NCBI RefSeq assembly: GCF_002000485.1
Contig: NZ_MLAJ01000003.1
Coordinates: forward strand, 124,001 to 188,000
Origin: Rodentibacter ratti
GTDB lineage: Bacteria; Pseudomonadota; Gammaproteobacteria; Enterobacterales; Pasteurellaceae
Reading direction: 5' to 3'
DNA: 64,000 nt
The notes under the pieces: generated by a model
The model's database searches: none
What the model saw: only the letters and a program-made list of their open reading frames with translations
Told to the model about the DNA's origin: nothing
Position numbers and translations under genes: made by a program
Shown here: in pieces, positions 58,385-64,000 of the stretch
How the letters are laid out: every line of letters begins with the position of its first letter
How positions within the stretch are numbered: position 1 is the first letter of the stretch

Positions 58385-58604
58385 TTTCCCAATAATGTTT
58401 GCAAAAGTTTAATTTATCCTACTAATCCAATTCACTGAGTAACTCTCAAGATAAACATTTCTCAATTTACGATAGTTTTTATAAATTAAAACCGTTGTTT
58501 TCTCTTGCAAAAGATTATTTTGTTTATTCATAAAATTGAAACAATTATTTTATATAAAACAAATGATTTATTGGCTTTATCTTTTTTAATTAATAGGAGT
58601 TATT

Positions 58605-59414
58605 ATGAACAGAAGATCTTTTTTAAGTACCGCAGCTTTATTAGGCAGCTCAAGTATATTGACCTCCCCAACATTTGCAAATGAGCCCCAAAAAAGTATT
58701 TCTCAAAATGAATTTTTACCGACCGTAGGTACAGGCTATAAATTTGATTATGACGGGCAAGCGCTACGTTATCCCGGGAATTCAATTGTCAGCCATGTTC
58801 CTCAAGATACACAGTTTTATAAAAATTTAGTCGAACTTCAAAATGAGATTAAGCAAAGTGAACTTGGCGCATTACATACTTTCTTACCTAAAAATAGTTT
58901 TCACATCACTCTATTTAATGGCACAAATGAAAATCCGGCACAGCGAGAAAAAGCCGGTTTTTGGCCACGAGATCTAGCGAAAACAGCCTCAATAGAAGAA
59001 GTACATCTACACTATGTACAAAAACTCCAACAATTTAAGCCTGATTTACCTAAAGTCCTAAAATTTGCACCAACCGAATTATGGGGACCTTTTGATAAAG
59101 AGATGATTATTTTGGGAGTAGAATTAGTTGAAGGTCGAGAAAAAATTATCCAATTTCGTCAGCAATTAAGTGAATTATTACAAACTACGCGTAATCAACC
59201 GGATAAATTCCGCTTTCATATCACCTTAGCATACAACTGGAAAAAATATACACCGGATCAATTAGCCCGTGCTGAAACCCAAAGAAAAATTTGGTCTGAC
59301 ACGTTTAAACAACAAAATCCGTTACTTGAAATAGATACTGTGGAATTTACTATTTTTAACGATATGTTGGCTTATTCCCCATTATTAAAATACCACTTAA
59401 ATACCTTAATCTAA
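58605..59414 (+). CDS. Tat-exported DUF1868 protein, 2H phosphoesterase-like
   Basis: 269-residue protein with a twin-arginine signal (NRRSFLSTAALLGSSSIL) cleaved near residue 25 after FANE. The mature part carries two HxT-type motifs, FHITLFNGTNEN near residue 102 and FHITLAYNWKKY near 205, about 100 residues apart. That is the signature of 2H phosphoesterases (LigT-like), to which DUF1868 belongs as I recall. A periplasmic, Tat-folded phosphoesterase acting on a cyclic or 2'-3' phosphate is therefore suggested but unproven. GGAG precedes the ATG. It is monocistronic. The tat genes are in the same window. Confidence 0.78.
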   Translation: MNRRSFLSTAALLGSSSILTSPTFANEPQKSISQNEFLPTVGTGYKFDYDGQALRYPGNSIVSHVPQDTQFYKNLVELQNEIKQSELGALHTFLPKNSFHITLFNGTNENPAQREKAGFWPRDLAKTASIEEVHLHYVQKLQQFKPDLPKVLKFAPTELWGPFDKEMIILGVELVEGREKIIQFRQQLSELLQTTRNQPDKFRFHITLAYNWKKYTPDQLARAETQRKIWSDTFKQQNPLLEIDTVEFTIFNDMLAYSPLLKYHLNTLI

Positions 59415-59613
59415 GCGTATTTAGCAATAAAACGTATAAAAAACTATGGAATGATGACACATAATTTCTCTATGTTGTTCAAATAGTTATATTAGTACGA
59501 GAATTTGTAAATCCTATCTCAAGGAACAAATAGTGATGGTCTCACAATCTATATTTGAAAAGTGTAACAAGTTGAAGCCACACGGCTAAAAACAAATGAT
59601 TTTCTAGCATAGT

Positions 59614-59649
59614 AAAATCCCAATTGAGCTAACACTCAATTGGGATTTT
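59614..59649. terminator. Bidirectional terminator between the DUF1868 gene and nanQ/yhcH
   Basis: AAAATCCCAATTGAG (59614-59628) and CTCAATTGGGATTTT (59635-59649) form a near-perfect 15-bp stem with a 6-nt loop and natural A/T tails. Confidence 0.88.
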
Positions 59650-59672
59650 ATCGGCTTTAGTAGGTTAAAAAA

Positions 59673-60152
<480 letters not shown>

Positions 60153-60384
60153 TTATGAATGAATAAAACTCAGGCTATCATAACAAGTTGATGTTATGAA
60201 ATAAAGTTACCAATCACTTAAAAACATCTGTATAATGTGCAAGTTTTATTTTCTGTATTAGCGTGCGGCTAACAAAAGAAATTTTTTCACAAAAGTGCGG
60301 TTAATTTTCTTAAAGATTTCTTTTGCTAGTCGCAATCTGGAAAATAAAGCATTGTTTTTAATATCAAAATCAAAGGAAAACATA

Positions 60385-62517
60385 GTGAATCCAATTGTTA
60401 AACAATTTAAATATGGTCAACACACTGTAACATTAGAAACCGGTGCGATTGCCCGTCAAGCCACTGCCGCTGTGATGGCAAGTATGGACGACACTAGCGT
60501 GTTCGTTACCGTTGTGGCGAAAAAAGATGTGAAAGAAGGTCAAGATTTCTTCCCATTAACCGTTAATTATCAAGAGCGCACTTATGCGGCAGGTCGTATT
60601 CCGGGTGGATTCTTCAAACGTGAAGGTCGCCCATCCGAAGGCGAAACCTTAATTGCCCGTTTAATCGACCGTCCTATCCGTCCATTATTCCCAGAAGGTT
60701 TCTTCAATGAAATCCAAGTTGTGGCGACCGTTGTTTCCGTCAACCCGCAAATCAGCCCGGATTTAGTGGCCATGATTGGTGCGTCTGCCGCATTATCCCT
60801 ATCCGGTGTACCGTTTAACGGTCCTATCGGTGCGGCACGTGTTGGTTTTATCAACAATCAATTTGTGTTAAATCCAACCATGTCGGAACAAAAACAAAGC
60901 CGTTTGGATCTTGTTGTGGCAGGAACGGATAAGGCTGTATTAATGGTGGAATCCGAAGCGGACATTTTAACAGAAGAACAAATGTTATCTGCGGTGGTAT
61001 TCGGTCATCAACAACAACAAGTGGTGATTGAAGCGATTAAAGAATTTACCGCAGAAGCGGGTAAACCTCGTTGGGATTGGGTTGCACCTGAGCCAAACAC
61101 CGATTTAATCAATAAAGTAAAAGCCATTGCACAAACCCGTTTAGGTGATGCCTATCGCATTACTGAAAAACAAACCCGCTATGAGCAAATTGATGCGATT
61201 AAAGCGGATGTTATCGCACAAATTACCGCAGAAGATGAAGAAATCAGTGAAGGTAAAATCGTTGATATTTTCACCGCACTTGAAAGTCAAATCGTCCGTG
61301 GCCGTATCATTGCCGGTGAACCACGCATTGATGGTCGTACAGTTGATACCGTGCGTGCTTTAGATATTTGCACCGGGGTATTACCACGTACTCACGGTTC
61401 GGCAATTTTCACCCGTGGCGAAACTCAAGCCTTAGCGGTTGCCACGCTCGGTACTGAACGTGATGCACAAATTATTGATGAATTGACCGGTGAACGTTCC
61501 GATCATTTCTTATTCCACTATAATTTCCCTCCATATTCTGTGGGTGAAACCGGTATGATCGGTTCGCCAAAACGTCGTGAAATCGGTCATGGTCGTTTAG
61601 CAAAACGTGGTGTGGCTGCTGTCATGCCAACCCTTGCAGAGTTCCCTTATGTTGTGCGTGTAGTATCCGAAATCACTGAATCCAACGGTTCTTCTTCAAT
61701 GGCATCGGTATGTGGCGCATCATTGGCGTTAATGGATGCAGGTGTGCCAATTAAAGCAGCGGTTGCCGGTATTGCAATGGGCTTGGTGAAAGAAGAAGAA
61801 AAATTCGTGGTACTTTCCGATATTCTGGGTGATGAAGATCATCTCGGTGATATGGACTTTAAAGTAGCAGGAACACGTGAAGGTGTGACCGCACTTCAAA
61901 TGGACATTAAGATTGAAGGGATCACCCCGGAAATTATGCAAATTGCTTTAAATCAAGCGAAAAGTGCCCGTATGCATATTCTTGGTGTGATGGAACAAGC
62001 GATTCCGGCACCTCGTGCAGATATTTCTGATTACGCACCACGTATTCATACGATGAAGATCGATCCGAAGAAAATCAAAGATGTAATTGGTAAAGGCGGT
62101 GCGACTATCCGTGCACTAACCGAAGAAACCGGAACGTCAATTGATATTGATGACGACGGTACAGTGAAAATTGCCGCAGTTGATAACAACGCTGCGAAAA
62201 ACGTGATGGTACGTATTGAAGAAATCGTTGCTGAAGTTGAAGCCGGTGCGGTTTATAAAGGTAAAGTTACCCGCTTGGCAGATTTCGGTGCATTCGTTGC
62301 TATCGTTGGCAATAAAGAAGGATTGGTTCACATTTCGCAAATCGCAGAAGAGCGTGTAGAAAAAGTGAGTGATTATCTTCAAGTCGGTCAAGAAGTCAGC
62401 GTAAAAGTAGTGGAAATTGATCGCCAAGGCCGTATTCGTCTGACAATGAAAGAACTTGCACCAAAACAAGACGCTGAAATAAACCAAGAAGATTCTACTG
62501 AAGAAGAACAAGAATAA
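60385..62517 (+). CDS. pnp: Polynucleotide phosphorylase
   Basis: Phosphorolytic 3'-5' exoribonuclease of the RNA degradosome. It has 710 residues (E. coli 711). Two RNase PH domains: the first with [19 protein letters not shown] and [20 protein letters not shown], the second with [38 protein letters not shown] and [18 protein letters not shown]. Then comes a KH domain ([19 protein letters not shown]) and an S1 domain ([17 protein letters not shown]). It starts at GTG 60385 with AAAGGAAAA upstream; the frame extends artificially to 60295. It heads the conserved pnp-nlpI-deaD order. Confidence 0.97.
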   Translation: MNPIVKQFKYGQHTVTLETGAIARQATAAVMASMDDTSVFVTVVAKKDVKEGQDFFPLTVNYQERTYAAGRIPGGFFKREGRPSEGETLIARLIDRPIRPLFPEGFFNEIQVVATVVSVNPQISPDLVAMIGASAALSLSGVPFNGPIGAARVGFINNQFVLNPTMSEQKQSRLDLVVAGTDKAVLMVESEADILTEEQMLSAVVFGHQQQQVVIEAIKEFTAEAGKPRWDWVAPEPNTDLINKVKAIAQTRLGDAYRITEKQTRYEQIDAIKADVIAQITAEDEEISEGKIVDIFTALESQIVRGRIIAGEPRIDGRTVDTVRALDICTGVLPRTHGSAIFTRGETQALAVATLGTERDAQIIDELTGERSDHFLFHYNFPPYSVGETGMIGSPKRREIGHGRLAKRGVAAVMPTLAEFPYVVRVVSEITESNGSSSMASVCGASLALMDAGVPIKAAVAGIAMGLVKEEEKFVVLSDILGDEDHLGDMDFKVAGTREGVTALQMDIKIEGITPEIMQIALNQAKSARMHILGVMEQAIPAPRADISDYAPRIHTMKIDPKKIKDVIGKGGATIRALTEETGTSIDIDDDGTVKIAAVDNNAAKNVMVRIEEIVAEVEAGAVYKGKVTRLADFGAFVAIVGNKEGLVHISQIAEERVEKVSDYLQVGQEVSVKVVEIDRQGRIRLTMKELAPKQDAEINQEDSTEEEQE

Positions 62518-62534
62518 TCTTGGTAACACGATCA

Positions 62535-62562
62535 AAACTTGACGGTAAATGCCGTCAAGTTT
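62535..62562 (+). terminator. Terminator or attenuator between pnp and nlpI
   Basis: AAACTTGACGG (62535-62545) and CCGTCAAGTTT (62552-62562) form an 11-bp stem with a 6-nt loop followed by T residues. nlpI therefore needs read-through or its own promoter. Confidence 0.82.
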
Positions 62563-62602
62563 TATAACTTCCAACAAATATTAGTACACAAGAAGAAAGC
62601 CA

Positions 62603-63547
62603 ATGCAGTGTTTTCGACTATCTCGCCATTATTTAGCCTATTTATTTGGCTTATGTGCGGTATTGTTTCTTGCCGGCTGTGTCCAGTATAGAGGCGCTTT
62701 TGTGTCTAAAAATCATGTAATACTTGCCGAACAAAATCCGAACTTACACTTTGAACAAGAAGTGATGATTGTACGAATTAGCCAAGTATTATTAGTTGGA
62801 AAAATGAGTAATGAAGAACATGCCTCGCTGCATTTTGAACGTGGCGTTTTATACGACTCCCTAGGTTTATGGGGACTCGCACGTTATGATTTTACTCAAG
62901 CCCTTGCATTACAGCCTAGAATGGCTGCCGTGTATAATTATTTAGGGCTTTATCTATTACTTGAAGAAGATTATGACGGTGCATTGGAAACCTTCAATGC
63001 CGTGTTTGAATTAGATCCAAGTTATGACTACACCCACCTTAATCGTGGTTTAAATTTTTATTATGTAGGGCGTTATAATCTTGCCGAACAAGATTTCTTA
63101 CGGTTCTACCAAACCGATACAACCGATCCTTATCGTGTTTTATGGTTGTATTTGAACGAACAAAAATTAAAACCGCAAGAAGCCCACAAAAACCTTGTCG
63201 AACGATCAAAAGGGCTATCAAAGGACTTCTGGGGTACAAATATCGTTCAATACTACTTAGGACATATTTCTTTGGAGGAATTACAGCAACGTGCCAGCGA
63301 ATTCGCTGAAAATGCACAACAATATGCTGAAATTCTCACAGAAACCTATTTTTATCTAGCAAAACAAAAACTCAATGTAGGGCTGGTTGATGAAGCTGCG
63401 GCTTTATTTAAACTGGCTATGGCGAATCAGGTTTATAACTTTGTTGAGTATCGTTTTGCCTCTTTTGAGCTAATGAAACTAAAACCGGCTCAAACAGAAC
63501 AGGAAAAAGAAGTACAAAGTGCGGTTACAAAAACAGAAAATTTTTAG
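62603..63547 (+). CDS. nlpI: Lipoprotein NlpI
   Basis: Outer-membrane TPR lipoprotein that scaffolds peptidoglycan hydrolases and the Prc protease. It has 314 residues, slightly longer than E. coli NlpI (294). The lipobox is LAGC near residue 25. TPR-like helices follow, for example LHFERGVLYDSLGLWGLARY, MAAVYNYLGLYLLLEEDYDG and YTHLNRGLNFYYVGRY, then the conserved FWGTNIVQYYLG. The C-terminal extension is Gln/Glu-rich. A weak hairpin (GAAAGC/GCTTTC) lies about 25 bp after the stop. Confidence 0.92.
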   Translation: MQCFRLSRHYLAYLFGLCAVLFLAGCVQYRGAFVSKNHVILAEQNPNLHFEQEVMIVRISQVLLVGKMSNEEHASLHFERGVLYDSLGLWGLARYDFTQALALQPRMAAVYNYLGLYLLLEEDYDGALETFNAVFELDPSYDYTHLNRGLNFYYVGRYNLAEQDFLRFYQTDTTDPYRVLWLYLNEQKLKPQEAHKNLVERSKGLSKDFWGTNIVQYYLGHISLEELQQRASEFAENAQQYAEILTETYFYLAKQKLNVGLVDEAAALFKLAMANQVYNFVEYRFASFELMKLKPAQTEQEKEVQSAVTKTENF

Positions 63548-63615
63548 ACCGTACTTTATTCAACAGTTAAACCGAAAGCCCTCTTGAGCTTTCCTTTTTA
63601 TATTCGAGTATTTTA

Positions 63616-64000
63616 ATGACTGACAAAATCACTTTTAATGACTTAGGCTTACCTGAGTTCATCTTAAAAGCCGTTTCAGACTTAGGTTTTGAAACTCCCT
63701 CTCCAATTCAACAAGCCTGTATTCCTCACTTGCTCAACGGTAAAGACGTATTGGGTATGGCACAAACCGGCAGTGGTAAAACAGCGGCTTTCTCATTGCC
63801 TTTATTGGCTCAAATCAATACTAAAGCCAAACACCCACAAATGTTAGTAATGGCACCGACACGTGAACTTGCCATTCAAGTAGCGGATGCCTGCGATCAA
63901 TTTATAAAACATATTCAAGGCATACGTGTTGTAACCCTTTACGGCGGACAACGTTACGATATTCAACTACGCGCATTAAAACAAGGTGCACAAGTGGTGG
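63616..64000 (+). CDS. deaD: DEAD-box RNA helicase DeaD/CsdA (N-terminal part)
   Basis: Cold-shock and ribosome-assembly RNA helicase; the gene runs off the end of the window after 128 codons. Visible are the Q motif ([20 protein letters not shown]), motif I ([15 protein letters not shown]), motif Ia ([12 protein letters not shown]) and the YGGQ segment. Its place after pnp and nlpI matches E. coli and H. influenzae, which supports DeaD over other DEAD-box helicases. Confidence 0.94.
   Translation, partial: MTDKITFNDLGLPEFILKAVSDLGFETPSPIQQACIPHLLNGKDVLGMAQTGSGKTAAFSLPLLAQINTKAKHPQMLVMAPTRELAIQVADACDQFIKHIQGIRVVTLYGGQRYDIQLRALKQGAQVV

Noticed and set aside
62137-62577. 146-codon minus-strand frame over the end of pnp
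   Set aside because: Antisense to the KH/S1 part of PNPase; Phe/Asn-rich composition typical of a shadow.

Overview
The window comes from a Pasteurellaceae chromosome, most likely Haemophilus or Aggregatibacter. The main evidence is the uptake signal AAGTGCGGT/ACCGCACTT, seen about forty times by eye on both strands, often as inverted pairs that double as terminators. Gene order also matches what I recall of H. influenzae: focA-pflB-pflA-protein E, tatABC-gdhA, polA-zapA-6S RNA-fau, pnp-nlpI-deaD. An intact hemB argues against a strictly haemin-dependent H. influenzae. The species is not determined.

Layout. 1-8 kb: end of rlmB, brnQ, nhaA, an Lrp-type regulator divergent from an EamA permease, and divergent uvrA/ssb with a LexA-like box. 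8-13.3 kb: an AT-rich accessory island with an AAA/DUF4143 ATPase, a frameshifted voltage-sensor ion channel paired with an uncharacterised 230-residue protein, a small four-repeat protein, several decayed fragments and a possible insertion-sequence scar. 13.3-19.3 kb: a complete phosphoglycerate uptake locus, pgtCBA divergent from pgtP, with a perfect CRP palindrome and three phased direct repeats between them. 19.7-23.6 kb: envelope and metal genes, namely a DUF305 protein behind a MerR/CueR-type 19-bp-spacer promoter, a phytase-like esterase, a transglutaminase/MerT-like/MerP-like operon, and a ferredoxin remnant.

23.7-34.5 kb is a compositional mosaic. A comparatively GC-rich metH is followed by a very AT-rich KAP-type P-loop NTPase, a possible structured RNA, rhuM, an IS1016-type element with its 8-bp target duplication, a lipoprotein, and a GC-rich FecCD-type ABC importer (ATPase, permease, binding protein) that might supply cobalamin to MetH. 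Uptake signals of the other Pasteurellaceae dialect (ACAAGCGGT) occur in metH and at both ends of rhuM, which suggests import from an Actinobacillus-like relative.

34.6-64 kb is mostly core genome: competence gene comE1 with a CRP-S site, adhesin protein E, the pyruvate formate-lyase cluster, rpsP-rimM-trmD-rplS, gdhA, hemB, tatABC, psd, fklB, proB, folA, clpB, fau, 6S RNA, zapA, polA, a cysteine desulfidase-like gene, a Tat-exported 2H phosphoesterase-like protein (DUF1868), nanQ/yhcH, pnp, nlpI and the start of deaD.

The best candidates for undescribed biology are the channel plus 230-residue partner at 9.7-12.1 kb (the channel is currently broken by a one-base frameshift) and the KAP NTPase / possible structured RNA / RhuM block at 27.4-30.5 kb.
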